From: Arthrobacter sp. SLBN-112
GTDB lineage: Bacteria; Actinomycetota; Actinomycetes; Actinomycetales; Micrococcaceae
Reading direction: 5' to 3'
Assembly (NCBI RefSeq): GCF_030944625.1
Contig: NZ_JAUSXY010000001.1
Location: 4,154,001-4,218,000 of the forward strand
DNA length: 64,000 nucleotides
Shown: one piece after another, positions 21,569-30,760 of the stretch
How positions within the stretch are numbered: position 1 is the stretch's first letter
Layout: the number at the start of each line of letters is the position of its first letter
The notes under the pieces: generated by a model
Told to the model about the DNA's origin: nothing
Databases searched by the model: none
Seen by the model: only the letters and a program-made list of their open reading frames with translations
Program-made: the position numbers and the translations under genes

Positions 21569-22279
21569 CTAAGCAGCGGTGAATTTTTCCTCGACGTGCG
21601 CCAGCAGCGGGCGGGAATTCAGGCACACCAGGAACACCACGGCGCCGGCGAGCAGCGGAAGCAGGTACGCGGTGGTCATCAGCAGCAGGCTGCCGGTGAC
21701 GAACAGGATGCCCGCGTTGCCCAGTGAGGCCCGCTTCCTGGCACCGAAGCTGTACAGGGAGAGCCGATAAAGGTCCCGGGTCCGGAACGAGAACCGGGAC
21801 AGCAGCAGCAGCGCGTTCAAGGCCGCCGTGGCCACGAGGAACGCGAGGACCAGCATCGCCAGCCGGAGGGCCGGGGCGGCCGGATTTGTCGGCCCCAGCG
21901 AGGCCGGCGACCCCGCCAGGTTGACGGCGATAACGCCCAGGACCAGCAGGTACGGCAGCCACACCTGCAGGGCCTGGCCTACATTCATCCGGTAGCCGCG
22001 GATGAAGTCCTGGTACACCTGGCCCTCATTTCCGGCGAGCATCCTGTTGAACGCATACATGCACGCCACCAGGGCCGGCCCGGCCGGAACCAGCGCCGGC
22101 AGGACCAGCCAAACCCCTGTGAACGGGGCCGCCACCAACGCCCCCAACAGCAGCACGTTAGCCAGCGCCAGCAGGGCCGAGCCCGTCAACACGCCCGCCA
22201 CGGTGCCGGCCGCCCTGAACAGGGGGCCGGCACCGTACTCCGCTTTCTTCTGAACCACCAACTGCCTTTCGGTCACCAC
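21569..22279 (-). CDS. DUF624 (YesL-like) membrane protein
   Basis: The 236-residue product has about five or six membrane helices and the DUF624 pattern (GPALVACMYAFNRMLAGNEGQVYQDFIRGYRMN). YesL-type proteins are encoded with oligosaccharide ABC importers of the Lpl/Yes class and are thought to assist them, but no mechanism is known. It is the last gene of the minus-strand operon, 28 bases behind the binding-protein gene. Confidence 0.85.
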   Translation of the reverse strand: MVTERQLVVQKKAEYGAGPLFRAAGTVAGVLTGSALLALANVLLLGALVAAPFTGVWLVLPALVPAGPALVACMYAFNRMLAGNEGQVYQDFIRGYRMNVGQALQVWLPYLLVLGVIAVNLAGSPASLGPTNPAAPALRLAMLVLAFLVATAALNALLLLSRFSFRTRDLYRLSLYSFGARKRASLGNAGILFVTGSLLLMTTAYLLPLLAGAVVFLVCLNSRPLLAHVEEKFTAA

Positions 22280-22307
22280 GGCAGGCGCGCTGCCGCCGTC
22301 GTCCGCC

Positions 22308-23927
22308 CTACTTTTTGTCCGCGTAGGCCTTGTATGCCTTGTTGGCCAAATCTACATACTTGCCCATTCCCTTGCTGTCGAGCTCCTTGACGTAGGCGTC
22401 GAACTCGCTGAGGCTGCGCTGCCCGGTGATGAACTTCAGTGTGTTCTGCTTGACGTGGTCCTTCAGCGGGGTCAGCGTCAGGGTGGCCTGCTCACGGTCC
22501 GCGTCGCTGTAAGGTACGGGCGGCGAGACGGGCCGGGGACTCTTGCTCTTCATGGCCTTCTGGAACGCCAGCTCCTCATCATCGAAGGTGGACTGCAGCA
22601 GGTCCGTGGTGCCGCCGTACGCAAAATTGCCGCCGGAGAAGCCGTAGTCCACCCTCAGGTCCTTGGTGCCGGCCGGGTTCAAGCCCTGGAAGTTGATGTC
22701 CTTCGCCAAGACCCGCTTGCCGCCCTCTTTGGTGTAGGTGGTGCCCTGTACGCCCCACTTGGCAAACTCCTGCCCCGCGTCGCTGTAGAACAGCCAGTCG
22801 ATGTACTGCATCAGCGCTACGAAGCTGTCTTTGTCCTTCACGGACGAGTTCAGCATGATGCCGTTCTCCAGCCGCGAGCCGCCAATAATGTTGCCTGCGG
22901 GGCCGCCCGGAACCGTAATCTTGCCCACGGTAAAGTTTCCCTTGCCCAGGGACTGCTCCATGGAGGTGCGGTACGTGATGATGTTCTGCGAGTTGGCGCT
23001 GATCACGAACGACTTGCCGGAGGTGAACTTCTGGATCGCGGAATCGTCGGTCTGGGTGAAGCTTTCCGGATCCATCAGCCCCTCGGAGACAAGCGAGTTG
23101 AAGTAGGTGAGCAGGTCCTTGAAGGCCGGTGTGCTGGAGGCAAACTCGAACTGCTTCCTGGAATCGTTGAACGCCAGGCCGTCCACCAGGCCCCAGCCGG
23201 AGAGAGTACCGAAGGCAGTGCCGGCGATGTTGAGCACGCTGTTGCCGTTGAAGCGATCCGAGAAGGGCACCACGTCCGGGTGAGCCTTCTTCAGGGAGCG
23301 CAGCACGTCCCGGAACTCATCCCAGGTCTTGGGTTCGGCGAGGTTTTCCTTCTGCAGCATGTCCTTCCGGAACGCCAAGGAGTAATCCGGCCACAGCTCC
23401 TCATGCAGGCCCGGCAGCACATAGTACTTGCCGTCCTGCTGCGTCAGACCGGCGATTTCCGGCTCCAGTTTCCACTTCTTCACTTTGTCCTGGAAGTTGG
23501 GCATCAGGTCCACGTAGTCGCTGACCGGCAGCACCGCACCGGAGGACACGAAGGCCGATTCCTCGCCGGGATATGTCTTGGCGATGATCTCCGGGGCCTT
23601 TCCGGAACTGATGAGCAAGCTGCGCTTCTGCGTGTAGTCGGCGAACGGCACCACCGTGGCGTCCAGGGTGACGTTGTTGTCGCTGGCCATCCTGGTGAAC
23701 AGCAGCCAGTCCTTCTTATAGGGGTATGTGGGCTGGTCGCTGAACAGGAAGCTGTACGTGAGCGGGACGGTCGCCTTGAACGTGTCCCCCAGCTTGTAGT
23801 TGTCCATCGCACCATTGCGGGCTTTCGAGGTATCGGCTTTACTGCTGGATTCCGAGTCACAGCCGGCCAGCACCAGGCCGAAGGCCGTGAGTGCCGAGAG
23901 GCCGAGGAAGTCTCGTCTGCGGATCAT
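22308..23927 (-). CDS. extracellular sugar-binding lipoprotein of a CUT1 ABC importer
   Basis: The 539-residue product begins MIRRRDFLGLSALTAFGLVLAGC (first 20 read MIRRRDFLGLSALTAFGLVL): a twin-arginine motif followed by a lipobox with lipidated Cys23, so Tat export of a lipoprotein is likely. The mature part is a large type-1 solute-binding protein of the LplA class, which captures oligosaccharides. ATG 23927 is chosen because AAAGGA stands six bases upstream; ATG 23942 is also in frame. It lies 20 bases behind the second permease gene. With the GH42 gene in the same operon, a beta-galactoside is the likely ligand. There is no ATPase gene nearby. Confidence 0.88.
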   Translation of the reverse strand: MIRRRDFLGLSALTAFGLVLAGCDSESSSKADTSKARNGAMDNYKLGDTFKATVPLTYSFLFSDQPTYPYKKDWLLFTRMASDNNVTLDATVVPFADYTQKRSLLISSGKAPEIIAKTYPGEESAFVSSGAVLPVSDYVDLMPNFQDKVKKWKLEPEIAGLTQQDGKYYVLPGLHEELWPDYSLAFRKDMLQKENLAEPKTWDEFRDVLRSLKKAHPDVVPFSDRFNGNSVLNIAGTAFGTLSGWGLVDGLAFNDSRKQFEFASSTPAFKDLLTYFNSLVSEGLMDPESFTQTDDSAIQKFTSGKSFVISANSQNIITYRTSMEQSLGKGNFTVGKITVPGGPAGNIIGGSRLENGIMLNSSVKDKDSFVALMQYIDWLFYSDAGQEFAKWGVQGTTYTKEGGKRVLAKDINFQGLNPAGTKDLRVDYGFSGGNFAYGGTTDLLQSTFDDEELAFQKAMKSKSPRPVSPPVPYSDADREQATLTLTPLKDHVKQNTLKFITGQRSLSEFDAYVKELDSKGMGKYVDLANKAYKAYADKK

Positions 23928-23947
23928 GGGCTTTCCTTTCATAGGGT

Positions 23948-24916
23948 TTATTCCTTGACGGAACCGAGCATGACGCCCGAGAAAAAGTACTTCTGCACAA
24001 AGGGATAGATGCACAGGATGGGAATGACGGTGAGGACTATGGTCACTGACTGGATGTTCGCGGCGATCTGGCCCATGTTTTCCGTGGTGCCGCCGGCGGA
24101 GCCCGCCGTGGTGACCCCGGCGATCATGTTGCGCAGGTAAATGGTCACCGGGAACAGTTCCGGCTTGTCCAGGTAGAGGAACGCCTGGAACCAGGAGTTC
24201 CAGTTGGCGACGGCGTAGAAGAGCACCATGGTGGCCACGATGGCCTTGCTCAACGGCAGGACCACCTTGAACAGCACCCCGTACTGGGTGAGGCCGTCGA
24301 TGGCGGCGGCTTCCTCCAGCTCCCGCGGCATGTTCTCGAAAAACGACTTCATGATGAGCAGGTTGAAGACGCTGATGGCGTTCGGCAGCACCACGGCCCA
24401 CAGCGTGTCCCGCAGGCCCAGCGAGCTGATGAGCACGTAGTTGGGGATCAGACCGCCGTTGAAGAACATGGTGAACACGGCGAGACCGATGAAGACGCTG
24501 CGGCCCTTCAGGTCCTTCTTCGCGATGGCGTAGGCGAAGGACGTGGTGAGCACCATGGAGATGGCCGTGGCCACCACGGTATACAGGACTGTGTTGCCGT
24601 AGTTACGCCAGAACGTCGAATCAGCGAGGATCAACTTGTAGGTCTCGATATTGAAGCCCATCGGGAACAGGTTGACTTGCCCGGCGTTGATGAAGCCTTC
24701 GCTGGAAAAGCTCTGGGCCAGGATGTTCAGGAACGGGTACAGGGTAAGGAACACCACCACCAGCAGGAACACCAGGTTGGCTGCCCGGAACACCCGCATG
24801 CCGCGTGAGACCTTCATATCCTTGAGCAGGACGCCGTTGGCCGCGGCCGACGCCTTGGCTTCTTTCACTGCGGCTTCCTTCACGGTTGCCCCTTTCACGG
24901 TTGTCCCTTTCACCAC
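23948..24916 (-). CDS. ABC transporter permease, LplC-like
   Basis: The 322-residue inner-membrane protein has six helices and the permease EAA loop (ELEEAAAIDGLTQYGVLFKV) that docks the ATPase. It is the MalG/LplC-side partner of an oligosaccharide importer. The first 25 residues contain a curious repetition of VKGTT, VKGAT, VKEAA, VKEAK ahead of the conserved part, so a downstream start is possible, although the overlap with the preceding gene (24910-24916) favours this start by coupling. Confidence 0.9.
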   Translation of the reverse strand: MVKGTTVKGATVKEAAVKEAKASAAANGVLLKDMKVSRGMRVFRAANLVFLLVVVFLTLYPFLNILAQSFSSEGFINAGQVNLFPMGFNIETYKLILADSTFWRNYGNTVLYTVVATAISMVLTTSFAYAIAKKDLKGRSVFIGLAVFTMFFNGGLIPNYVLISSLGLRDTLWAVVLPNAISVFNLLIMKSFFENMPRELEEAAAIDGLTQYGVLFKVVLPLSKAIVATMVLFYAVANWNSWFQAFLYLDKPELFPVTIYLRNMIAGVTTAGSAGGTTENMGQIAANIQSVTIVLTVIPILCIYPFVQKYFFSGVMLGSVKE

Positions 24917-25890
24917 AGGCTCGTTCCGGCAAGGCGCTTGGATATGGCGTTCGCGGAGAGGATCAGGGTGAGGCCGATGACGGATTCGAACATCCCGATC
25001 GCGGCCGCGTAGCTGAAGTTGGAGGATTCCAGGCCCACCCGGTACAGGTAGGTGGAGATGACATCCGAGGTCTGGTAGTTGAGCGGGTTGTAGATCAGCA
25101 GGATCTTCTCGAAGCCCACGGCCATGAACGTGCCGATATTCAGGATCAGCAGCGTGATGATGGTGGGCCGGATGGCCGGGAGCGTCACGTGCCAGGTCTG
25201 CTGCCAGCGGTTGGCCCCGTCGATCCGGGCCGCCTCATACAGCGACTCGTCCACGCGGGTCAGCGCGGCGAGGTAGAGAATGGCACCCCAGCCCATGGTC
25301 TGCCACACCTCGGAGCTGATGTACATGGGCCGGAACCAGGCGGCCTCCTGGGTGAAGTTGACCGTGGTGCCGAACAGGGTGTGGCCGATCTGGTTCACCG
25401 TGCCGGTCATGGAAAAGTTCTGCAGGATCATGCCGGCGATGATCACCACTGACATGAAGTGCGGCAGGTACGTCACGGTCTGGATGAGCTTCTTGAACTT
25501 CTGCGAGCGCAGCTCGTTCAGCAGCAAGGCAAAAATGATGGGCATGGGGAAGCAGAACAGCAGCGTGAGCACACCCAGGATGACCGTGTTCTGGAACGCC
25601 TGCCAGAAGCTGGGATCGTTGATGAACAGCGTGACGTACTTGAGCCCCACCCATTTCTCACCGAAGATGTTGCCGCCAGGCTGGAACTGCCTGAACGCTA
25701 TGACGTTGCCGACCATGGGCAGGTACCGGAAAATGGCGAAGTAGGCCAACGGCAGCAGCACCAGCGTGTAGAGCCGCCAGTCGCGCTTGATGGCCAGCTT
25801 CCAGCCGCCGGGCTTGTTCCGGGGTTTGTCCTTGCTGCCGGGCGGGTTTGTGGTGACCGCCTCGGGAGGTACTTCCAATCGCATGGCCAT
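24910..25890 (-). CDS. ABC transporter permease, LplB-like
   Basis: The 326-residue protein is the MalF/LplB-side permease: about six helices after a cytoplasmic start, with the EAA loop LYEAARIDGANRWQQTWHV near residue 220. An AGGAGG ribosome-binding site lies six bases before ATG 25890. It follows the GH42 gene by ten bases and overlaps the LplC-like gene by seven, so the three are one operon. It pairs with the downstream permease and needs an ATPase encoded elsewhere. Confidence 0.92.
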   Translation of the reverse strand: MAMRLEVPPEAVTTNPPGSKDKPRNKPGGWKLAIKRDWRLYTLVLLPLAYFAIFRYLPMVGNVIAFRQFQPGGNIFGEKWVGLKYVTLFINDPSFWQAFQNTVILGVLTLLFCFPMPIIFALLLNELRSQKFKKLIQTVTYLPHFMSVVIIAGMILQNFSMTGTVNQIGHTLFGTTVNFTQEAAWFRPMYISSEVWQTMGWGAILYLAALTRVDESLYEAARIDGANRWQQTWHVTLPAIRPTIITLLILNIGTFMAVGFEKILLIYNPLNYQTSDVISTYLYRVGLESSNFSYAAAIGMFESVIGLTLILSANAISKRLAGTSLW

Positions 25891-25899
25891 GTTTGCCTC

Positions 25900-27982
25900 C
25901 TACCGGCCGGTTTCTGTGTGCGTGCGGGCGTGTTCTTCAGTTGCCTCTTCCAGGGCCAGGACCCCGTTGGCGGCAAGTTCCACCGTCCCGGTGATGCGGG
26001 TGCCGGTGAGCACGTCCGTGCCGCCTGCCCCGACGTCCACCGGGGCGGGTGCGTCGTTGTGGTTGAGGACCAGCAGGTAGCTGCGTCCGTTGCCGGTACG
26101 ACGCCGGGCTTGCACTCCCAGCGGCGCCTCCAGTTCCGGGCGGATCCCCGCAGCGGCCCGTTCGGCGGCGAGCAGTTCCTCCAGGAAGGTGTTGTCCACC
26201 CTGGCCGAGAGGTAGACGGCGGTGCCGCGGCCGAAGCTGTTGCGGGTGACGGCCGGCGAGCCGGCCAGCCTGCCCGAGGCGTAGCTGGCCAGCACCTCCG
26301 CGGAGGTGGTGTGCAGGTGCTCGGTCCAGTAATCCGCTGAGGCCGTGCCGCCGTCGGCCGTTGAAAGCTTTACGGTCTCACCGTCCCCGGCGAGCGGGTG
26401 CAGCTCCTCGCTCCACGCGCCCAGGACGGTGCGGAGGGCACCCGGGTAGCCGCCCAGCCGGATGGTGTTGTCCTGGTCCACGATGCCGGAAAGGTAGCTT
26501 GCCACCAGGCGGCCGCCGCCGGAGACGTAGTCCTCGAGGCGCCGGGGCGGCGTCGTCGGTGAGCAGGTAGGTGGCGGGAAGGACCACCAGGCTGTATTGG
26601 CTGAGGTCGCTGGTGGTGTCCACGAAGTCCACTGTGATGTTGGCGTCGAAGAAGGGCCGGTACAGGCGGAGGACTTCCTGCGCGTAGTTCAGGTCCGAAC
26701 GGGGCGAGTTGCCCAGTTCCAAGGCCCACCAGCAGTCCCAGTCGAAGACAAGTGCCACTTTGCCGGTGGAGCGGGTGCCGGTGATTCCTGCCAGGTTCTT
26801 CAGTTCCCGGCCCAGTTCGCAGACCTCGCGGAACACCCGGGTGTCCGGCCCGGCGTGGTTGACCATGCCTGAATGGAAGCGTTCAGTGCCGCCCTTGGCC
26901 TGGCGCCACTGGAAGAAGAGGATGGAATCGGCTCCCTGGGCGATCGCCTGGTAGGAGCCCAGGCGCATCTTGCCGGGGAGCTTGGAGACGTTGACGGACC
27001 ACTGGCTGACGGCAGCGGTGGCTTGTTCCATCACCAGCCAGGGCTGGCCTTTCCGCAGTGAGCGCATCAGGTCGAAATTGAGGGCGGCGGCAACGTGGGC
27101 TTCGGCTTCGCGCGGGTCAGGGTAGATGTCCAGCGCGGCGGCGTCTTCCTCGGCGGCCCAGGCCCAATAATCGTTGTTCTTGTAGAAGCGCATGAAGTTG
27201 GTGACGACGGGCAGGTCCGGCGTGTGCCGGCGCAGGATGTCCCGCTCGGCCTTGTAGTGCGCCAGCATGCTGTCCGAGGTGAACCGGTGGTAATCCAAGC
27301 GGCGGGACGGGTTGGACCAGGGGCGGGGCTGGGCAGGTGCGTTGACCTGGGCCCAGTCGGAGTAGACCTGGCCCCACACGTCGGTGCTCCAGGCCCGGTT
27401 CAGTTCCTCCAGGCTGCCGTACTTGGCCTGGAGCCATTCCCGGAAGGCGCGGTCCGCGTGCGGGCCGTAGGAGACGGGGCCGTACTCGTTGTTGACGTGC
27501 CACATGCACAGGGCGGGATGGGCGGCGTACCGCTCCCCCATCTTCTCCGCCATCGCCAGGGACTTTGCACGGTAGGCGGGGTGGGAGACGTCGAAGTGCT
27601 GGCGGGAGCCGAAGCCGAAGGTGCTGCCGTCCGCCAGGACCGGAAGGATGTCCGGGTGCCGGGCAACCAGCCAGGCGGGCGGGACTGCATCCGGGGTGGC
27701 CAGGTCCACGCCGATGCCGTTCGCGTGCAGCAGGTCCATGATTTCGTCCAGCCAGCCGAAGTCGTAGACGCCGTCTGCCGTTTCGAGCCGGCTCCAGGAG
27801 AAGACGGCCAGGGTGACCAGGTTGACCCCGGCTTCCTTCATGAGGCGGACATCCTCGTCCCACACCTCGCGCGGCCACTGTTCCGGATTGTAATCCCCGC
27901 CGTACGCGATACCGCCGAGCCGCTCATGCAGGCGCTTAAGCCGGTGTCCGGGAGTATGGGTGCGTTGCTCGCTGGTCATCAT
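25900..27982 (-). pseudogene. GH42 beta-galactosidase gene with a one-base frameshift
   Basis: The first frame (to about 26547) holds the GH42 catalytic barrel, with acid/base Glu166 in HVNNEYG and nucleophile Glu319 in WLVMEQATAA, and the start of the trimerisation domain up to LPATYLLTDDAA. The frame is lost at the C run whose complement is GGGG at 26544-26547. The remainder of the family (RLEDYVSGGGRLVAS and on to the small C-terminal domain) follows in the next frame and stops at 25900. Without the extra base the protein would have about 693 residues, normal for GH42. The enzyme removes terminal beta-galactose from imported oligosaccharides. ATG 27979 has slightly better ribosome-site spacing than 27982. 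A sequencing error is quite possible. Confidence 0.85.
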
Positions 27983-28289
27983 TGTCCTTTGGTTGGCATG
28001 TTGGCCGCGGGCTCCCCACCATTGCGACCTGCATCACACAGAGAAAACTATCGTAAACTTTCAGCAATAACAACAAGTACGCAAAACTAAGAGCACAGTT
28101 CCCTGAACGAGCTGACGCGGATGGGAACGCTAACAAGGGCACGCATGAGAGGTTTGCCGGAATGCGCTGATCCGGGCGCCCGCCGGTGCAGGGTTTTACA
28201 GGCCGGAAAGAAACTATCGGAGCTATCTGTGGACCCGGCGGGGTTCGTTACGCTTAGCCAATGTCAGTGGACACAGCCAGACTGGGACC
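27983..28289. other. divergent gap between the GH42 operon and a hydrolase gene
   Basis: No gene is visible in these 307 bases. AAACTATCG occurs at 28045-28053 followed by AAACTTTC at 28055-28062, and AAACTATCGG again at 28211-28220. The motif resembles the AAACTTTCGG half-site at 18953, suggesting related LacI-type control of both sugar operons. No confident promoter boxes were found. Confidence 0.45.
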
Positions 28290-28985
28290 ATGAAGACAGT
28301 GCTGATACCGCCCCTGCTCTGCTCGCCGCTCGCCTATGCCCCGGTGCTGGATGCTGTCTGGACGCGCGGGCAAGTCACGGTGGCTGACACACGCCGCGAC
28401 GACACCATCGCGGCCATGGCCCAGAGGATCCTCCGCGAGAATGCCGGCGATATCGCGGTCCTCGGAACAAGCATGGGCGGGTACGTCGCCCTCGAAGTCA
28501 TCAGGCAGGCACCAGGCCGGGTCACCGCACTGGCACTCGTCAGCACTTCCGCCCGGGCCGATACCACGGAGCAGATCCAAGTGCGGGCCCGCCAGTCCGC
28601 ACTCGTGGAAGAAGGGCAGTTCAACGCCCTGATCGACGCCGCATTCCCTGGCGTGGTGGCATCAGGCAACGAACTCAACGATGCACTCCTTGCCACCTGG
28701 CGTGCCATGACCACCCCTGTCGGCGCGGACGCCTTCCTTCGCCAGCAGCAGGCAGTGGTGCAGCGGGCCGATCTCCGCTCGATCCTGCCCTCTGTCGTTT
28801 GCCCGACCGCTGTCATCCACGGAGCCCAGGACCGCCTGATCCCCCTCACCGCCGCCGAAGAAATGGCAGCGGCCATGCCCACGGCCCGTTTCACCGTGGT
28901 GGACGGCGCCGGCCACCTCCTCTTCCACGAACAGCCCGACGCCGCCCGTGCCGCCATCAACGCCTGGCTTGAGTCCGCCCCGTGA
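28290..28985 (+). CDS. alpha/beta-fold hydrolase
   Basis: The 231-residue cytoplasmic protein has the nucleophile elbow GTSMGG (Ser61), an acid in GAQDRLIP (Asp181) and a histidine in GAGHLLFHE (His209), which complete the catalytic triad. The length suits a small esterase or lactonase without a large lid. The substrate is unknown. It starts at ATG 28290 with a weak GGGA site. It is convergent with the SOUL gene, 41 bases apart. Confidence 0.85.
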   Translation: MKTVLIPPLLCSPLAYAPVLDAVWTRGQVTVADTRRDDTIAAMAQRILRENAGDIAVLGTSMGGYVALEVIRQAPGRVTALALVSTSARADTTEQIQVRARQSALVEEGQFNALIDAAFPGVVASGNELNDALLATWRAMTTPVGADAFLRQQQAVVQRADLRSILPSVVCPTAVIHGAQDRLIPLTAAEEMAAAMPTARFTVVDGAGHLLFHEQPDAARAAINAWLESAP

Positions 28986-29026
28986 GAAACACTGCCAGAC
29001 GCAGGGTCCGATCCCCGGGCCGCTCG

Positions 29027-29605
29027 CTATTGTGGCTGCCGGACGTCCTGCACCACTTCGTTGCGGCGCAGGAACCAGGGCTTGAAGGGCGGGTCGAAGC
29101 GGGCGAACCTCGGAGGGCCAACCGGCACCAGGCCGGCCAGCCCGAGTGCTGCCTGCAGCCCGTTGTTGTGGCGCTCGAAAGAAGAGGCGGAGCCGCTGCC
29201 TGAGAAGCCCTGGACGGCCGACAGGGATCCGGGAACTCCTCGCACCGTGACCCTGGAGTCGGTGGGGACGGGCGCCGACTCGACGGTCAGCCCGGCCGGC
29301 AGGACGAAGGCCACCACAAATTCGGCAGGGCCACCGGTTCCGGGCAGCGGTCCGCTTTGCAGCACGGGCGCCGTCATCGCCAGCTTTTGGGATGCCGTTT
29401 CCTGGATCACCGGAGCGGTCATGGCCAGCTTCTGCCGTGCGGCATTGCTCCCGGTGATGTAGTTGAAGAGATAACGGAAGGCGGCGTTGCCCGCGCGGTC
29501 AAAGTCCGCGGTCACCCTGACCTCGGCCACCACGTAGTCCGGGTACCGGCGCAGCTCGAAGTGCGGATATGTGCGGACCACCTCAAAAGGCTGCTGTTCA
29601 GTCAT
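29027..29605 (-). CDS. SOUL-family heme-binding protein
   Basis: The 192-residue protein has the SOUL/HEBP signature: FELRRYPDYVVAEV at the start, KLAMTAPV twice (about residues 59 and 73), and PPFKPWFLRRNEV at the end. Family members bind heme or tetrapyrroles loosely; the bacterial role is not settled. The duplicated QKLAMTAPV segment is a normal SOUL feature. The ATG at 29605 begins MTEQQPFEVVRTYPHFELR, fitting the fold. It appears monocistronic. Confidence 0.87.
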   Translation of the reverse strand: MTEQQPFEVVRTYPHFELRRYPDYVVAEVRVTADFDRAGNAAFRYLFNYITGSNAARQKLAMTAPVIQETASQKLAMTAPVLQSGPLPGTGGPAEFVVAFVLPAGLTVESAPVPTDSRVTVRGVPGSLSAVQGFSGSGSASSFERHNNGLQAALGLAGLVPVGPPRFARFDPPFKPWFLRRNEVVQDVRQPQ

Positions 29606-29657
29606 GGTGCGTCAGAGCCTACGCCCGTGGGGCCGAAGCGGCCAGACCAGCGGCGGC

Positions 29658-30173
29658 TCACACGACGCGTTGCGTGCCGCGCCTCCGGAAGAAGCCGCGC
29701 AAGGCTCCAACTCCCATCAGGACGACGGCCAGGACGCCAATCGCGCCGAAGATCACCGTCAGGACCACGCCCGCACCACGGAACCACTCGCCGTCACTCT
29801 CATAGCCCGGCACGATCGCCCGGCCGGGATCATTGCCGCCGTAGATCACCGGGACGTCGGTTCCCACCACCGGGTGCTGGTCGTGGTCCACGGCTGCGAA
29901 CGCCCTGTGGGGTGAACCGTCCGGCGTCGTAAAGTCCACCTGGATCCTTCGCTGCGAGGCCTTGGTGACATCGTCAAAGTGGACGATCGTCCCCGTAGTC
30001 CGGGCGCCGGTGCGCGCGAGCTCCTCGTCCGCGTTGATCATGAAGCTGCCCACACCGATCATGATCGGCCCCAGGCAGAGGACCAGGACGGTCACCGCCA
30101 GGTTCAGCTTTTTCTTCCACGGCTGCGCGGGTTTGCGGTCTTTGTCGGTTCGGCGCCCAGTCACGGCTCCCAT
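29658..30173 (-). CDS. DUF3592-like membrane protein
   Basis: The 171-residue product has a basic N terminus (GRRTDKDRKPAQPWKKKLN), a helix at about 22-45 and a soluble extracytoplasmic part of about 80 residues (TGARTTGTIVHFDDV, RRIQVDFTTPDG, VPVIYGGNDPGRA). A second helix precedes a basic tail. This is the usual DUF3592 arrangement of two helices around a beta-rich domain. The function is unknown. ATG 30173 is preferred over an upstream in-frame start at 30224 because the topology begins there, but no strong ribosome-binding site is seen. It is divergent from the marR gene. Confidence 0.7.
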   Translation of the reverse strand: MGAVTGRRTDKDRKPAQPWKKKLNLAVTVLVLCLGPIMIGVGSFMINADEELARTGARTTGTIVHFDDVTKASQRRIQVDFTTPDGSPHRAFAAVDHDQHPVVGTDVPVIYGGNDPGRAIVPGYESDGEWFRGAGVVLTVIFGAIGVLAVVLMGVGALRGFFRRRGTQRVV

Positions 30174-30242
30174 TCTGCCCGAGCTTGTCAGCAAGACCAC
30201 ACCCTGGACCGTTGCCACGGGCAACGATGCACGGCATAATAG

Positions 30243-30268
30243 TTAGCAGAACTAATTAGCAGTGCTAA
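30243..30268. promoter_or_regulatory. tandem MarR operators
   Basis: TTAGCAGAACTAA (30243-30255) is followed without a gap by TTAGCAGTGCTAA (30256-30268). The second is a perfect palindrome around one central base and the first differs in two positions. They lie 31 bases before the marR start. TTAGCAnTGCTAA-type sites are known for MarR regulators, so this is the expected autoregulatory operator. Confidence 0.72.
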
Positions 30269-30298
30269 ATATTGCCAGCAGGAGGCGCACCCGCCTAT

Positions 30299-30760
30299 AT
30301 GTCACCCGCCCATACAAAACCCCAAGCAACCGCAGACCCCACCGCCCCCGACACCCTCGCCATCGATCTCCGCACCGCCGTGATGCGCACTTCGCGCCGG
30401 CTCCGCGTCGAGGCGACCGGCGACATCATCACCCCCGGCCAGTACACCGTCCTGGCCTTGCTCAATGGCAGCGGTCCCAGCACGCTGCGCGCACTGGCGG
30501 AGAGCGAACACGTCCAGGCCCCTTCCATGACCAGGATCGTCAACGCCCTCGCCGACCAGGGCTTCGTCACCAGGTCCGCCAATCCCGACGACGGCCGCCA
30601 GGTCCGCGTAGACATCACCGCAGCGGGCAGGACGGTCCTGGAAGAGGCACGCCGGCAGCGGACCGCCTGGCTGGCCCGGCGCGTGGCGGGGCTCAGTGAG
30701 GACGACCGGCTCACGCTCAGCCGCGCGGCCCGCATCATGCAGGAAATGAGCGGCAAATGA
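30299..30760 (+). CDS. MarR-family transcriptional regulator
   Basis: The 153-residue protein has a winged helix: helix-turn-helix around STLRALAESEHVQAPSMTRIV, and the wing SANPDDGRQVRVDITAAGR with the invariant DDGR. Flanking helices form the dimer. MarR repressors release DNA on binding phenolics or drugs. ATG 30299 is chosen, with AGGAGG 13 bases upstream; TTG 30272 is an alternative. It overlaps the MFS gene by four bases, so the pair forms a self-regulated efflux unit under the tandem operators at 30243-30268. Confidence 0.9.
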   Translation: MSPAHTKPQATADPTAPDTLAIDLRTAVMRTSRRLRVEATGDIITPGQYTVLALLNGSGPSTLRALAESEHVQAPSMTRIVNALADQGFVTRSANPDDGRQVRVDITAAGRTVLEEARRQRTAWLARRVAGLSEDDRLTLSRAARIMQEMSGK

